DNA of 64,000 nucleotides from Clostridia bacterium (GCA_910575055.1 CAJTDC010000016.1:1-64000), one strand, 5' to 3'. Shown: positions 1 to 10,049, counted from the stretch's first letter. Program-made: numbers and translations. Notes: generated by a model not told the origin, from the letters alone.

Positions 1-2
1 AT

Positions 3-119
3 TTTATAAGAAAGTTGTATGATGGATTTGATATACAAGGAGTAGAAAGGAGTAATAATTTATCTCTTAATGATGGCAAAAGAGGTGTGTATAAAGAATT
101 GATTATATCTAATTTTTAG
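3..119 (+). CDS. 3' end of a probable D12-class DNA adenine methyltransferase (partial)
   Basis: An open frame enters from the left edge and ends at a TAG at 117-119, giving 38 residues. The last part (N-N-L-S-L-N-D-G-K-R-G, then KELIISNF) resembles the C-terminal end of Dam/DpnM-type N6-adenine methylases, which typically finish with Asn-Ser-x-Gly-x-x-Arg-Gly and a short hydrophobic strand ending in a turn. That likeness is from memory and the piece is short, so the family call is tentative. A hairpin with T-rich tail follows directly. Such methylases are often carried by phages or integrated elements, which fits the truncated gene just downstream. Confidence 0.4.
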   Translation, partial: FIRKLYDGFDIQGVERSNNLSLNDGKRGVYKELIISNF

Positions 120-127
120 AAATGAGG

Positions 128-153
128 GGGAGAAATTCTCCCTCCCATTTTTA
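128..153 (+). terminator. Terminator after the methylase tail
   Basis: A stem GGGAGA / TCTCCC with a three-base loop, followed by CCATTTTTATG, lies nine bases past the stop codon of the upstream gene. The tail is only moderately T-rich. Confidence 0.5.
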
Positions 154-158
154 TGTAA

Positions 159-845
159 TATAATCAATTTAGTCAACTTACCCAAAGAGCTGGTAATTTT
201 CTTGTTTCACGTGAGCCAGAGCCAAATTTTAAATGGAGTGATGTGAAAGGAAAATCTATTATAGGAGGCAGAATTGGTGGTATGCCTGAATTGGTGCTAG
301 AATATGTACTTAAACAAAATGGTATTACTCCTAATGTAGATATGGAATTGATAAACAATATTTCATACACTTCTACATCCGGTGCATTTGTTGGAGATAT
401 AGGTGACTACACTGTAGAATTTGAGCCTACTGCTACTGCACTTCAACAGCAAGGAAGTGGATATATTGTTGCTTCATTAGGTACAGCAAGTGGTTATGTA
501 CCTTATACAGTGTATATGGCAACAAGCGATTATATACAACAAAATCCAGAAGTAATACAAAAATTTACAAATGCTATACAAAAGGGACAAACTTGGGTAA
601 AAGAACATACTCCAGAACAAATCGCTCAAGTAATACTTCCTCAATTTCCAGATACTGATATAGAAACACTTACTACAATTATAGAACGTTACAAACAGCA
701 AGACACTTGGAAAGAAAATACACTTTTTGATGAAGACGGCTTTACGCTTATACAAGACATTATGGAGCAAGGCGGTGAACTTTCTGCTCGTATTCCTTAT
801 AAAGATATGATAGTAACTGAATTTTCAGAAAATGCTATGAAATAA
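159..845 (+). pseudogene. ABC transporter substrate-binding protein (NMT1/SsuA-like), 5' end missing
   Basis: The frame is open from 159 (after a TAA at 156-158) to the TAA at 843-845. Translation from 159 begins YNQFSQLTQRAGNFLVSREP and continues through GGRIGGMPE and GDYTVEFEP, matching the C-terminal two thirds of NMT1/THI5-like periplasmic binding proteins that feed SsuABC- or ThiXYZ-type importers. The signal peptide, lipobox and first lobe, roughly 100-120 residues, are absent. A GTG at 243 could start a 200-residue product, but good family matches begin upstream of it, so this reads as a truncated remnant and not a start error. No permease or ATPase follows. It was probably cut by insertion of the element whose methylase end lies at its left. 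Certain that it is an SBP fragment; the cause is inferred. Confidence 0.75.
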
Positions 846-857
846 TCCCACAATAAT

Positions 858-890
858 AAAGGAGCGTTCTTTTACGCTCCTTTTAAAATT
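858..890 (+). terminator. Terminator after the SBP remnant
   Basis: Perfect 10-base stem AAAGGAGCGT / ACGCTCCTTT with a six-base loop, then TTTAAAATTTTC. A nearly identical hairpin follows the DJ-1 gene near 34.2 kb. Confidence 0.85.
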
Positions 891-967
891 TTCTTTTTTC
901 AAACAAATTATATAAATAATTTTCAGTAACATTTCATTTTTATGCAAGCTGATATGCTGTTAAATAT

Positions 968-1006
968 ATAAAAAGAAGAGTGTTTATCATATTTAGATAA
1001 ACACTC
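968..1006 (-). terminator. Terminator of the thi operon
   Basis: On the minus strand an 11-base stem GAGTGTTTATC / GATAAACACTC with a seven-base loop is followed by TTCTTTTTATAT, ten bases past the thiE stop. Confidence 0.85.
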
Positions 1007-1016
1007 TCTTAACAAA

Positions 1017-1598
1017 TTATACTACCATCATTCCAGACATAATACAAGCACCTTTTGCACCACAATTCATCACTTCGTTTATTTGTTGTTGATGCAATTT
1101 TATTCCTCCAATTCCATAAACAGGTAATGAAGTGTTTTGGCAAATTTCATTTAGGAATATAAGTCCTTTGGGCATAATGCCTTTTTTACATTCCGTAGTA
1201 TAAATATGTCCTGCTATCATATAGCTTGCTCCTATTTTTTCTGCTTCTATTGCATCTTCAATGCTATGAACAGATGTCCCTATAACATTGAAATTCTGTA
1301 ATTGATTTTGATATTTTCGTAATAGTGGCAATGGTAGATGAATTGCATTACAATTCATTTGTTTTGCAACATCAATATAAGTATGTAAAATACAATAAAC
1401 ACAATATGTACGACATATATTAATAACCTCTTCTGCTAATATGGCATATTCTTTTTCCATTAAATCTTTTTCACGCAATATAATTGCTTTGGGATAATAT
1501 TGACAAACTTTTTCTATCTGTTTTAAAAATGGTCGTTTACACAATTTTCTGTTAGTAACTGCAATAATATTTTCAAAATTAATATTATATTTATACAT
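1017..1598 (-). CDS. thiE: Thiamine phosphate synthase / TenI-like protein
   Basis: A 193-residue TIM-barrel protein of the ThiE/TenI family. ThiE joins the thiazole and pyrimidine phosphates to give thiamine phosphate; TenI relatives isomerise the thiazole. Visible landmarks are ILREKDL (phosphate and pyrimidine site strand), IHLP, GTSVHS, GHIYTTECKKG (in the place of the usual GPIFPTxTK) and PVYGIGGI near the C-terminus. It is the last gene of the operon and overlaps thiH. The reading frame could start at a GTG at 1610, but the ATG at 1598 gives the shorter 8-base overlap and is preferred. ThiE and TenI are hard to separate by eye; the loop GHIYTTECKKG is unusual, so a TenI role cannot be excluded. 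Confidence 0.8.
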   Translation of the reverse strand: MYKYNINFENIIAVTNRKLCKRPFLKQIEKVCQYYPKAIILREKDLMEKEYAILAEEVINICRTYCVYCILHTYIDVAKQMNCNAIHLPLPLLRKYQNQLQNFNVIGTSVHSIEDAIEAEKIGASYMIAGHIYTTECKKGIMPKGLIFLNEICQNTSLPVYGIGGIKLHQQQINEVMNCGAKGACIMSGMMVV

Positions 1599-2799
1599 AA
1601 ATATAATCACTCATCACTGGCTGTAAATGATTTTTTAAAAGAGTATGATACACTTCATAAACAGAACGTTCATCAGATATCTCAAATTGACCATCTCCTT
1701 TTGATGCAATATCATCTGCGTGTTCCCCAATACCTGTATTAACTCCAGCGGAAATTTTTGTTGCTGCAATGTTTACCATATTGTCACGAACTCTAGCACA
1801 TTCTCTTGTAGAGATTGTAATATTTGCAAAAGGCATAAACAAACGATAAGCACAAACGACCTGAAGCAATTCCTTTTCATGAACATTCATTGCATTGATT
1901 TTGTCGTTATTAATAATAGGGCGTAATCTTGGGCAAGAAAATGCAATTTCTGCATGAGGATATTTCTTTTGCAATGTATAAGCGTGATAACCTGTTGCAA
2001 AAGCATCTTTTCTAAAGTCATCTAATCCTAGAAGTGCTGCAAATCCTACTCCTCTCATACCACCTTTTAATGCTCTTTCTTGTGCATAAAAACGATAAGG
2101 AAAAATACGTTTATGTCCAGATAAATGTAATGTTTGGTATTTGTCAGCGTTATAGGTTTCTTGAAATACTGTAACATAGTCTGCTCCACATTTATGCAGA
2201 TAGGCATATTCCTCTGAATTGACTGGATAAATTTCTAAGCCAATCAATTTAAAATATTTTCTAGCAATTTTACAGGCTTCTCCGATGTATGTTATATCTG
2301 ATTTTGTACGACTTTCTCCTGTTAATATTAATATTTCTTGTAGCCCTGTTTCAGAAATTGCTTTCATTTCTTTTTCTATTTCTTGTTCGTTCAATTTTGC
2401 TCTATTGATTTTATTATGACAATTAAAACCACAATAAATACAATAATTTTCGCAATAATTTGCAATATAAATAGGTGTAAATATATAAATACTATTACCA
2501 AAATGTTTTTTTGTTATAATACGTGCTTTTTGTGCTATTTCTTCTAATAGAGGTGCTGCTGCTGGAGATAATAATGCTGCAAAATCTTCCGGAGAAAGAT
2601 TTTCTTTTTCTAAAGCATATAGAACGTCTGATTTTGTATAGCGATAATAGTTATAGTTTTTTACAGCTTTTAATACTTTATCCATAATATCAGATTTTAA
2701 TACTTCCATATCTGGTAAATAAGTCATATGGTCAATTTTGTTTTTTTTCAAATCCTCTAGTATTTTTTCATTTAAAATACTTTTATTTATATATTCCAT
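1591..2799 (-). CDS. thiH: 2-iminoacetate synthase ThiH (radical SAM)
   Basis: A 402-residue radical-SAM enzyme that cleaves tyrosine to dehydroglycine (2-iminoacetate) and p-cresol, supplying the C2-N unit of the thiazole ring to ThiG under oxygen-free conditions. The cluster motif CENYCIYCGF, a CxxxCxxC, binds the 4Fe-4S cluster, and the biotin/thiamine-synthesis-associated C-terminal region is present up to the VMSDYIYV end. Length is that of the family. It lies 17 bases after thiG and overlaps thiE. Use of ThiH and not the glycine oxidase ThiO fits an anaerobe. Confidence 0.96.
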   Translation of the reverse strand: MEYINKSILNEKILEDLKKNKIDHMTYLPDMEVLKSDIMDKVLKAVKNYNYYRYTKSDVLYALEKENLSPEDFAALLSPAAAPLLEEIAQKARIITKKHFGNSIYIFTPIYIANYCENYCIYCGFNCHNKINRAKLNEQEIEKEMKAISETGLQEILILTGESRTKSDITYIGEACKIARKYFKLIGLEIYPVNSEEYAYLHKCGADYVTVFQETYNADKYQTLHLSGHKRIFPYRFYAQERALKGGMRGVGFAALLGLDDFRKDAFATGYHAYTLQKKYPHAEIAFSCPRLRPIINNDKINAMNVHEKELLQVVCAYRLFMPFANITISTRECARVRDNMVNIAATKISAGVNTGIGEHADDIASKGDGQFEISDERSVYEVYHTLLKNHLQPVMSDYIYV

Positions 2800-2816
2800 A
2801 TTGCTTTCCTCCTTAA

Positions 2817-3584
2817 TTACTGCAAAAAACCTGTTAATGGAGAAGATGCACTTGCTCCTTTATTGATAATTCTTCCTATACCAGATAAATAAGCACTTCT
2901 TCCAGCTTCAATAGCTTTTTTAAATGCCTCTGCCATAACTGCTACATTACCAGCTGTTGCAATAGCTGTATTTGCCATAACGGCTGCTACACCCATTTCC
3001 ATAGCTTCACAGGCTTGAGATGGTTTGCCAATACCAGCATCTACAATAATAGGTAAATCAATTTCATCTACTAATATTTGTATAAAATCTTTAGTAGAAA
3101 GTCCCTTATTAGAACCAATAGGAGCAGCTAAAGGCATAATACAAGCAGCACCTGCATCAACTAAACTTCTTGCTACATTTAAGTCAGGATACATATAAGG
3201 CATAACAATAAAACCTTCTTTTGCAAGTATTTCTGTTGCTTTAATTGTTTCGTAATTATCAGGCAATAAATATTTACTATCTCGAATAACTTCTAATTTT
3301 ATAAAATTACCATAACCTATTTCACGAGATAATTTTGCAATACGTACTGCTTCTTCTGCATTTCTTGCACCAGATGTATTGGGTAACAATGTTATATTTT
3401 TAGGAATATAATCCAATATATTTGCAAGTCCTCCTTCATTTGCACGACGTAGTGCTAATGTAATAATTTCTGCTCTAGCTTTTTCAATACAAGCACTTAC
3501 TAATTCTAATGAAAATTTTCCAGAACCTAATATAAAACGAGAGGTAAATTCATATCCGCCTAATATTAATTTATCAGAATTCAT
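2817..3584 (-). CDS. thiG: Thiazole synthase ThiG
   Basis: A 255-residue TIM-barrel enzyme that condenses 1-deoxyxylulose 5-phosphate, ThiS thiocarboxylate and dehydroglycine into the thiazole phosphate. The protein begins [20 protein letters not shown]; the Schiff-base lysine lies in FIKLEVIRD, and the phosphate-binding loops [11 protein letters not shown] and [11 protein letters not shown] are intact. The C-terminus keeps [10 protein letters not shown]. It sits between thiF and thiH with a 20-base gap on the thiF side and a ribosome site in AAAGGAAAGG. Confidence 0.97.
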   Translation of the reverse strand: MNSDKLILGGYEFTSRFILGSGKFSLELVSACIEKARAEIITLALRRANEGGLANILDYIPKNITLLPNTSGARNAEEAVRIAKLSREIGYGNFIKLEVIRDSKYLLPDNYETIKATEILAKEGFIVMPYMYPDLNVARSLVDAGAACIMPLAAPIGSNKGLSTKDFIQILVDEIDLPIIVDAGIGKPSQACEAMEMGVAAVMANTAIATAGNVAVMAEAFKKAIEAGRSAYLSGIGRIINKGASASSPLTGFLQ

Positions 3585-3604
3585 TTTTTATCCTTTCCTT
3601 TCTT

Positions 3605-4228
3605 TTATACACTTTCTTCTCCTAATAATAACCTTGCAATCATATTCGCCTCATGACAAGCACATAAAGCTGCTCTTGCTGCCATTAATCCATTTTCTTG
3701 ATACATTCCATCACCACATAAATAAAAGTTTTTAGAAATTCTACGAGTTTGAATATCATTGCTACTACTATAACCAGCTAAACCAGATGCTGCAATTAAT
3801 TTCTTTTCTGGAAAATGTTCTAACACATTATTAACAAGCATTGCTTTTGTTTCGGGATTATCCAGTGCCTCACATATAATATCATTTTTATAAAGTAATG
3901 GTTTAATATTTTGTTCTGTTATTTTAGTACAATCTATTTCAATATCAATGTAAGGATTAATTTTTAAAAGTTGCTGTTTTAGTGCTTCTGTTTTATACAT
4001 ACCAATGTGTTCTAAAAAATATTGCTGTCGATTTAAGTTAGTAATATCCACAATATCAAAATCAATAATATGGATATGTCCAACTCCCATACGTGTCAGA
4101 GCAACTGCTACATTAGAACCTAAACCACCTAAGCCTACAATTGCTACATTTCCTTTATACAATAGTTGTTGCACATAGAGAGAATGTCTTTCTACGAATG
4201 CTTGATGTATTTGTTCTTTTGTATACAC
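3605..4228 (-). CDS. thiF: ThiS adenylyltransferase ThiF (family 2)
   Basis: A 207-residue E1-like enzyme that adenylates the C-terminal glycine of ThiS before sulfur transfer. The nucleotide-binding motif VAIVGLGGLGSNVA and the following acidic strand IIDFDIVDITNLNRQQY are clear. It belongs to the short clostridial ThiF group, lacking the C-terminal extension and zinc cysteines of E. coli ThiF. The start is a GTG placed one base after the thiS stop; its Shine-Dalgarno AGGAGG lies inside the last thiS codons, so the pair is translationally coupled. Confidence 0.93.
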   Translation of the reverse strand: MYTKEQIHQAFVERHSLYVQQLLYKGNVAIVGLGGLGSNVAVALTRMGVGHIHIIDFDIVDITNLNRQQYFLEHIGMYKTEALKQQLLKINPYIDIEIDCTKITEQNIKPLLYKNDIICEALDNPETKAMLVNNVLEHFPEKKLIAASGLAGYSSSNDIQTRRISKNFYLCGDGMYQENGLMAARAALCACHEANMIARLLLGEESV

Positions 4229-4229
4229 A

Positions 4230-4427
4230 TTAACCTCCTCCTACAAAACTTACAATTTCTATAATGTCGTTATCTTTTAATATTGTAGTATCATATTTTG
4301 ACTTTGGTATAATATTACCATTGATTTCTACAGCAATGCGTTGTATAGGATACTCCTTTTTTTTTAAATATTCTGCTAAAATATAGCCATCTTCCAAAAA
4401 AATATTTTTTCCATTAATTGTAATCAT
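4230..4427 (-). CDS. thiS: Sulfur carrier protein ThiS
   Basis: A 65-residue ubiquitin-fold protein that carries the sulfur for thiazole formation as a C-terminal thiocarboxylate. It ends IVSFVGGG, with the required terminal Gly-Gly. It is the first gene of the operon and has a strong ribosome site, AAAGGAGGAAATAT before the ATG. The leader upstream carries a TPP riboswitch, so the whole operon should be shut down when thiamine pyrophosphate is plentiful. Confidence 0.95.
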   Translation of the reverse strand: MITINGKNIFLEDGYILAEYLKKKEYPIQRIAVEINGNIIPKSKYDTTILKDNDIIEIVSFVGGG

Positions 4428-4454
4428 ATATTTCCTCCTTTCTAAAAACAGCCA

Positions 4455-4530
4455 TTAAAAAAAGTCCACAAAAGAATACGCCCGTGGTGGTGTACCCCTT
4501 CATGAACTTTTGTTCAATCTCAACTGTTTA
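4455..4530 (-). promoter_or_regulatory. Second structured element in the thi leader, ahead of thiS
   Basis: On the minus strand ACAAAAG (4513-4507) pairs with CTTTTGT (4474-4468) around a GC-rich interior containing ACCACCACGGGCG; GGAC and seven U's follow (4463-4457). A competing small hairpin GAAC-AAAA-GTTC overlaps the left arm, so two folds are possible. It lies between the riboswitch terminator and the thiS ribosome site. The GC-rich core stands out from the AT-rich surroundings. It may be a second attenuator or a candidate RNA motif associated with thiS genes; the ligand, if any, is unknown. Confidence 0.45.
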
Positions 4531-4561
4531 CAATATTAATTTAGATTTAGAAGTTTCAACG

Positions 4562-4591
4562 CAAAAAGAAAAAGAGATACCAAAGTATCTC
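4562..4591 (-). terminator. Riboswitch-controlled terminator of the thi operon
   Basis: Minus-strand stem GAGATAC / GTATCTC with a four-base loop, followed by TTTTTCTTTTTGC. It sits just downstream of the TPP aptamer, the arrangement of transcription-terminating riboswitches. Confidence 0.85.
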
Positions 4592-4615
4592 ACGTAAATT
4601 TACTATCAATAAACG

Positions 4616-4697
4616 TTCCCTACGTTGGCATTATCCAAATCAGGTTATAAAGGTCGAAGTTCTTTACTTCTTCTCAGCCTAGCACATAAGCTCCCTT
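4616..4697 (-). promoter_or_regulatory. TPP riboswitch (THI element)
   Basis: Read on the minus strand the segment holds the family's invariant blocks in order: GGGAGC, GGCTGAGA, then ACCTGATTTGGATAATGCCA and ACGTAGGGAA. The ends GGGAG and GTAGGGA close the P1 region. It precedes a terminator and the thiS-F-G-H-E operon, so it should stop transcription when thiamine pyrophosphate is bound. Confidence 0.97.
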
Positions 4698-4706
4698 GTT
4701 AATTAA

Positions 4707-4735
4707 ATTGTATATAATTTAATGGATAATGTCAA
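4707..4735 (-). promoter_or_regulatory. Promoter of the thi operon
   Basis: Minus strand: TTGACA (4735-4730), 17-base spacer, TACAAT (4712-4707). The predicted start lies a few bases before the TPP aptamer. Confidence 0.8.
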
Positions 4736-4823
4736 TATATTTTTGTTTAAAATATTTTATTATTTTATATTGCTTAGTTGTGAGGGGGCTTAACCTTAAT
4801 ATAAAAGGTATAAGATATTTATT

Positions 4824-4837
4824 CGAATAAATGTTCT
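4824..4837 (+). promoter_or_regulatory. LexA (SOS) operator before uvrB
   Basis: CGAATAAATGTTCT matches the Gram-positive SOS box CGAACRNRYGTTCG at 12 of 14 positions. It lies about 200 bases before uvrB, near AT-rich -10-like sequences (TAAAAT near 4858, TATAAT near 4877). uvrBA is a standard LexA target in Firmicutes. Confidence 0.65.
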
Positions 4838-5031
4838 GTACTTTTTTCATTTTTATGGTAAAATATAAAAACGAATATAATATGAGTATATTTTGTGTGA
4901 AATAATTTGTAAAATGGTTTTTGTGACCTAAATTCGTAAAAGGGTATTTTTTAGGTAAATAATGTAAAAATAACTTTGTTAAAAAGTTCATTTTAAGCTG
5001 AAAAAATTTAAAATAAGGAGGTTTTAAAGGC

Positions 5032-7008
5032 ATGGATTTTAAAATAAGTTCACAATATAAACCAACAGGCGACCAACCTCAAGCAATACAAAAAATAGCA
5101 GAAGGCTTTCAAAGAGGCTTGCAATATCAGACATTGTTGGGAGTAACAGGTTCTGGAAAAACGTTTACTATGGCAAATGTTATAGAGAAATTACAAAAGC
5201 CTACACTTGTTATAGCACACAATAAGACACTTGCTGCACAGCTATACAATGAATTTAAAGAATTATTCCCTAATAATGCAGTGGAATATTTTGTATCTTA
5301 TTATGACTATTATCAGCCAGAGGCATATGTACCTAGTACAGATACTTATATTGAAAAGGACTCTGCTATCAATGATGAAATTGATAAATTAAGACATTCT
5401 GCAACAGCAGCTTTGCTGGAAAGAAAAGATGTACTTATTGTAGCAAGTGTTTCCTGTATTTATGGTTTAGGCGACCCTAAAAGTTATGAAGAAATGATGC
5501 TTTCCCTTCGCCCTAATATGATAAAAGATAGAGATGATGTGTTAAGAAAACTGATTGAAATACAATATAATAGAAATGATGTCAATTTTGAAAGAGGAAC
5601 ATTTCGAGTAAGAGGAGATGTAGTAGAGATATTTCCTGTAGCAAGTAATGAACACGCTATCAGAGTAGAATTTTTTGGAGATGAAATTGATAGAATTACA
5701 GAAATTGATGTATTAACAGGAAAAGTATTAGCAGAAAGAAATCACGTTGCAATATTTCCTGCCTCTCATTATGTAACACCTGCAGATAAACTGCAAATAG
5801 CAATTACAAGAATAGAGCAAGAATTAGAGGAAAGTGTAAAACAGTTTACAAAAGAATACAAATTGTTGGAAGCACAACGATTGGAACAGAGAACACATTA
5901 TGATATTGAAATGATGAAAGAAATAGGATTTTGTTCTGGCATAGAAAATTATTCACGACATTTGTCATTAAGAGAAGCGGGAGCAACACCATATACATTA
6001 ATTGATTTTTTTCCAGATGATTTTTTGATAATTGCAGATGAGTCACACGTATCTATACCACAAATTAGAGGAATGTATGAGGGGGACAAGTCCAGAAAAA
6101 CAACACTTGTAGAGTATGGTTTTAGACTTCCTTCAGCACTAGACAACAGACCATTGCGATTTGAGGAATTTGAAAAGCATATTCATCAAATGCTTTTTGT
6201 ATCAGCAACGCCTTCCGTATATGAACAGCAACATTCACAGCAAATAGCAGAACAGCTTATCAGGCCTACAGGACTTTTAGACCCAGAAGTAGTGATAAAA
6301 CCCATTACAGGACAAATAGATGATTTAATTGTAGAAATACAAAAAACAACAGCAAAAAAACAAAAAGTGTTGATTACAACGCTTACTAAAAAAATGGCAG
6401 AACGTTTAACAGAATATTTAAAAGAGGCTGATATAAAAGTACGTTATTTACATTCTGATATTGATACATTGGAAAGGCTAGAAATTATAAAAGATTTAAG
6501 AACAGATGTATTTGATGTGCTTGTAGGCATCAATTTATTAAGAGAAGGTTTAGATATACCAGAAGTATCTCTTGTAGCGATATTAGATGCAGATAAAGAA
6601 GGATTTTTACGTTCTGAAACTTCTTTGATACAAACAATAGGCAGAGCAGCAAGAAATGCAGAAGGTAGAGTAATACTTTATGCTGATGTAATAACAGAAA
6701 GTATGAGAAAAGCTGTTACAGAAACGCAGAGAAGAAGAGAAATACAAAAAAAATATAATGAAGAATATGGCATTATACCAAAAACAATTATAAAAAAAGT
6801 ATATGATGTAATACACGCAACAAAAGCAGTAGAAAAGAAAAATAAATTTGATTTTGACAAAGACCCTCAGTCTATGAGCATACAAGAATTACAAAAAGAA
6901 ATAAATAAATTGGAAAAAGAAATGAAAAGAGCAGCAATCAATTTAGAGTTTGAAGTAGCGGCAGAATTGAGAGATAAAATACTAGAGCTAAAAAAAGCGA
7001 TGGAATAA
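5032..7008 (+). CDS. uvrB: Excinuclease ABC subunit UvrB
   Basis: A 658-residue helicase-like damage-verification subunit of nucleotide excision repair. It receives DNA from UvrA, opens the strands with its beta-hairpin and recruits UvrC. Seen here: Walker [11 protein letters not shown], the beta-hairpin [20 protein letters not shown], the motif DESHVS, helicase motif [11 protein letters not shown] and a C-terminal UVR domain that binds UvrC. A strong ribosome site AAGGAGG lies 10 bases before the ATG. It heads a two-gene operon with uvrA and is probably under LexA control. Confidence 0.98.
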   Translation: MDFKISSQYKPTGDQPQAIQKIAEGFQRGLQYQTLLGVTGSGKTFTMANVIEKLQKPTLVIAHNKTLAAQLYNEFKELFPNNAVEYFVSYYDYYQPEAYVPSTDTYIEKDSAINDEIDKLRHSATAALLERKDVLIVASVSCIYGLGDPKSYEEMMLSLRPNMIKDRDDVLRKLIEIQYNRNDVNFERGTFRVRGDVVEIFPVASNEHAIRVEFFGDEIDRITEIDVLTGKVLAERNHVAIFPASHYVTPADKLQIAITRIEQELEESVKQFTKEYKLLEAQRLEQRTHYDIEMMKEIGFCSGIENYSRHLSLREAGATPYTLIDFFPDDFLIIADESHVSIPQIRGMYEGDKSRKTTLVEYGFRLPSALDNRPLRFEEFEKHIHQMLFVSATPSVYEQQHSQQIAEQLIRPTGLLDPEVVIKPITGQIDDLIVEIQKTTAKKQKVLITTLTKKMAERLTEYLKEADIKVRYLHSDIDTLERLEIIKDLRTDVFDVLVGINLLREGLDIPEVSLVAILDADKEGFLRSETSLIQTIGRAARNAEGRVILYADVITESMRKAVTETQRRREIQKKYNEEYGIIPKTIIKKVYDVIHATKAVEKKNKFDFDKDPQSMSIQELQKEINKLEKEMKRAAINLEFEVAAELRDKILELKKAME

Positions 7009-7031
7009 TGCTTTAGAAAGGAAGTAAAATA

Positions 7032-9872
7032 ATGTCTAAAAATGAAATTGTAATACGAGGAGCAAAAGAGCATAATTTAAAAAACATTAATTTAAAAATA
7101 CCAAGAGATAAATTTGTAGTGTTTACGGGAGTGAGTGGTTCTGGAAAATCATCACTTGCATTTGATACCATTTATGCAGAAGGGCAAAGAAGATATGTGG
7201 AGTCGCTGTCTTCTTATGCAAGACAATTTTTAGGACAAATGGAAAAACCAGATGTAGAATATATAGAAGGACTTTCTCCAGCAATATCTATTGACCAAAA
7301 AACAACAAGCCATAATCCACGTTCTACAGTAGGAACAGTAACAGAAATATATGATTATTTGAGATTGCTTTTTGCTAGAATTGGTGTTCCACATTGTCCT
7401 CAATGTGGCAAAGAAATTAAAAAACAGACAATAGACCAAATAGCAGACCAAATTATGGCATTGCCCCAACGTTCTAAATTGCAATTACTAGCACCAGTAG
7501 TAAGGGGTAGAAAAGGACAACATATGAAATTACTGGAAGATGCAAAAAAAAGCGGTTATGTAAGAGTGAGAATAGATAATATATTATATGAGTTGTCAGA
7601 AGAAATAGCATTAGAAAAAAATAAAAAACATAATATTGAGATTGTAGTAGATAGATTGGTAGTAAAAGAGGATATGCAAAAGAGATTAACAGAGTCATTA
7701 GAAACAGTTTCTGCACTTTCTGGAGGACTGATTATAGTAGATGTCAATATGGGAGAACAGGAATTGATATTTAGCCAAAATTTTAGTTGTCCTGATTGTG
7801 GTATCAATATTTCAGAAATAGAACCAAGATTGTTTTCATTTAATAATCCAGCAGGTGCTTGTACTGTTTGTACAGGATTAGGTAGACAAATGAAATTTGA
7901 TATAGATTTGATAGTGCCAAATCAAGAATTGAGTATATTACAGGGAGCGATTGCTGCACCAGGATATCAGTCTATGGGAAGTAATAAAGAAAGTATGAGT
8001 CGTGTGCTTTTTGACGCTTTAGCTGAAAAATATAAATTTTCATTAGATACCCCTTTTAAAGAATTAAGTGAGCAAGCAAAAGAAATACTGTTTTATGGTA
8101 CAAAAGGAGAAAAAGTCAATATCACTTATACTAATTTTAGAGGAACTGGAACATATGAATATGAATTTGATGGTATTGTGAATAATTTACAAAAAAGATA
8201 TGAAGAAACATCAGAAACAATGAGAGTAGAATATGAAGAATATATGACAAATATTACTTGTCCTGCTTGTAAAGGAAAAAGACTTCGCCCTGAAGTGCTT
8301 GCAGTTACAGTAGGAAATAAAAATATATCAGAAGTAACAGAAATGTCTGTAAATGATATACAACAGTTTTTTAAAGAATTAGTATTAACAGAAAAGCAAA
8401 CTAAAATTGCTAAACAGATATTAAAAGAAATCAACGCACGTATACAATTTTTAATTGATGTAGGATTAGAATATTTGACATTGTCCCGACCTGCGGGTAC
8501 ACTTTCAGGAGGAGAAGCACAAAGAATACGTCTTGCAACACAAATTGGCTCTGGTTTAGTAGGTGTTGTGTATATATTAGATGAGCCAAGCATAGGATTA
8601 CATCAAAAAGATAATGATAAATTACTCAGTACATTAAAGCATTTAAGAGATATAGGGAATTCTCTTATTGTGGTAGAACACGATGAAGATACTATGCTTG
8701 CTTCTGATTTTATAGTAGATGTTGGTCCTGGTGCAGGAAAAGCAGGAGGAGAAATTGTATTTGCTGGTGAAGTACAGGATTTGATACAATGTCAAAATTC
8801 TGTTACAGGAGATTATATTAGCGGCAGGAAAAAAATAGAAATTCCTTCTCAAAGAAAAAAGATACAAAAAGATGCTATATTAAAAATAGTAGGAGCAAAA
8901 CAAAATAATTTAAAAAATATTGATGTTAGTATTCCTTTAGGATTGTTTACTTGTATTACTGGAGTGAGTGGCTCTGGTAAAAGTTCTCTTGTAAATGAAA
9001 TATTGTATAAAAGATTAGCAAGAGACTTGAATAAAGCAAGAGTAAGAGTAGGAGAACATAAGAATATGTTAGGAATAGAAAAATTGGATAAAGTTATCAA
9101 TATTGACCAGTCACCTATAGGAAGAACACCTAGAAGTAATCCAGCAACTTATACAGGACTTTTTGATATGATAAGGGAATTATTTGCTCAAACAACAGAA
9201 GCAAAAATGAGAGGCTATCAAAAAGGCAGATTTAGCTTTAATGTAAAAGGAGGCAGATGTGAAGCGTGTGCAGGTGATGGTATATTAAAAATAGAAATGC
9301 ACTTTTTGCCTGATGTTTATGTACCTTGTGATGTTTGTTGTGGAAAAAGGTATAACAGAGAAACATTAGAAGTACATTACAAAGGAAAAACAATATCTGA
9401 TGTGTTAAATATGACAGTAGAAGAAGCACTGACATTTTTTGAAAATATACCCAAAATAAAAAATAAATTGCAGACACTGTATGATGTAGGATTAAGTTAT
9501 GTGCAGTTAGGACAGTCCTCTACAACACTTTCAGGAGGAGAAGCACAAAGAGTAAAATTAGCAACAGAATTAAGTAGAAAAAGCACAGGAAAAACAATGT
9601 ATATATTAGATGAACCAACAACAGGACTTCATACAGCAGATGTGCATAAATTAGTAAAAATAATACAAAGATTAACAGAAGGAGGAAATACGGTTGTCGT
9701 AATAGAGCACAATTTAGATGTTATCAAAACGGCAGATTATATTATAGATTTAGGACCAGAAGGAGGAAATTATGGAGGAACAATTATAGCTGAAGGTACA
9801 CCAGAAGAAATTTGCAATGTAGAAAATTCTTATACAGCAAAGTACTTAAAAAAAGTTTTGCAGAAGTTTTAA
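7032..9872 (+). CDS. uvrA: Excinuclease ABC subunit UvrA
   Basis: A 946-residue tandem ABC ATPase that finds DNA lesions as a dimer and loads UvrB. Both ATP sites are complete: two Walker A motifs ([10 protein letters not shown] each), two signature motifs ([11 protein letters not shown] and [11 protein letters not shown]) and two Walker B strands ([22 protein letters not shown]). Zinc sites are visible as CPQCGKE, CPDCG and CPACKGKR in the first half and CEACAGDG with CDVCCGKRY in the second. It follows uvrB by 23 bases with an AAAGGAAG ribosome site. Confidence 0.98.
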   Translation: MSKNEIVIRGAKEHNLKNINLKIPRDKFVVFTGVSGSGKSSLAFDTIYAEGQRRYVESLSSYARQFLGQMEKPDVEYIEGLSPAISIDQKTTSHNPRSTVGTVTEIYDYLRLLFARIGVPHCPQCGKEIKKQTIDQIADQIMALPQRSKLQLLAPVVRGRKGQHMKLLEDAKKSGYVRVRIDNILYELSEEIALEKNKKHNIEIVVDRLVVKEDMQKRLTESLETVSALSGGLIIVDVNMGEQELIFSQNFSCPDCGINISEIEPRLFSFNNPAGACTVCTGLGRQMKFDIDLIVPNQELSILQGAIAAPGYQSMGSNKESMSRVLFDALAEKYKFSLDTPFKELSEQAKEILFYGTKGEKVNITYTNFRGTGTYEYEFDGIVNNLQKRYEETSETMRVEYEEYMTNITCPACKGKRLRPEVLAVTVGNKNISEVTEMSVNDIQQFFKELVLTEKQTKIAKQILKEINARIQFLIDVGLEYLTLSRPAGTLSGGEAQRIRLATQIGSGLVGVVYILDEPSIGLHQKDNDKLLSTLKHLRDIGNSLIVVEHDEDTMLASDFIVDVGPGAGKAGGEIVFAGEVQDLIQCQNSVTGDYISGRKKIEIPSQRKKIQKDAILKIVGAKQNNLKNIDVSIPLGLFTCITGVSGSGKSSLVNEILYKRLARDLNKARVRVGEHKNMLGIEKLDKVINIDQSPIGRTPRSNPATYTGLFDMIRELFAQTTEAKMRGYQKGRFSFNVKGGRCEACAGDGILKIEMHFLPDVYVPCDVCCGKRYNRETLEVHYKGKTISDVLNMTVEEALTFFENIPKIKNKLQTLYDVGLSYVQLGQSSTTLSGGEAQRVKLATELSRKSTGKTMYILDEPTTGLHTADVHKLVKIIQRLTEGGNTVVVIEHNLDVIKTADYIIDLGPEGGNYGGTIIAEGTPEEICNVENSYTAKYLKKVLQKF

Positions 9873-10020
9873 TGAAAAAATATTACTAATATTTTACAAA
9901 TTTGTTTAAAAATGAAACAAAAATATACAAAAAAGTAAGTTTTTAAAGTCAAAAATGTTAGTGCTATTTTATAAATTATTGCATAAAAAAATGCAAAAAA
10001 ATGTTGTATTTTTTTAGGTA

Positions 10021-10049
10021 TTGACAAAACCAAAACAAGATTGTACCAT
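10021..10049 (+). promoter_or_regulatory. Promoter of the 10.1 kb small gene
   Basis: TTGACA at 10021-10026 and TACCAT at 10044-10049, spaced 17 bases; a perfect TATAAT at 10049 overlaps but is too far from the -35 box. Confidence 0.5.
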
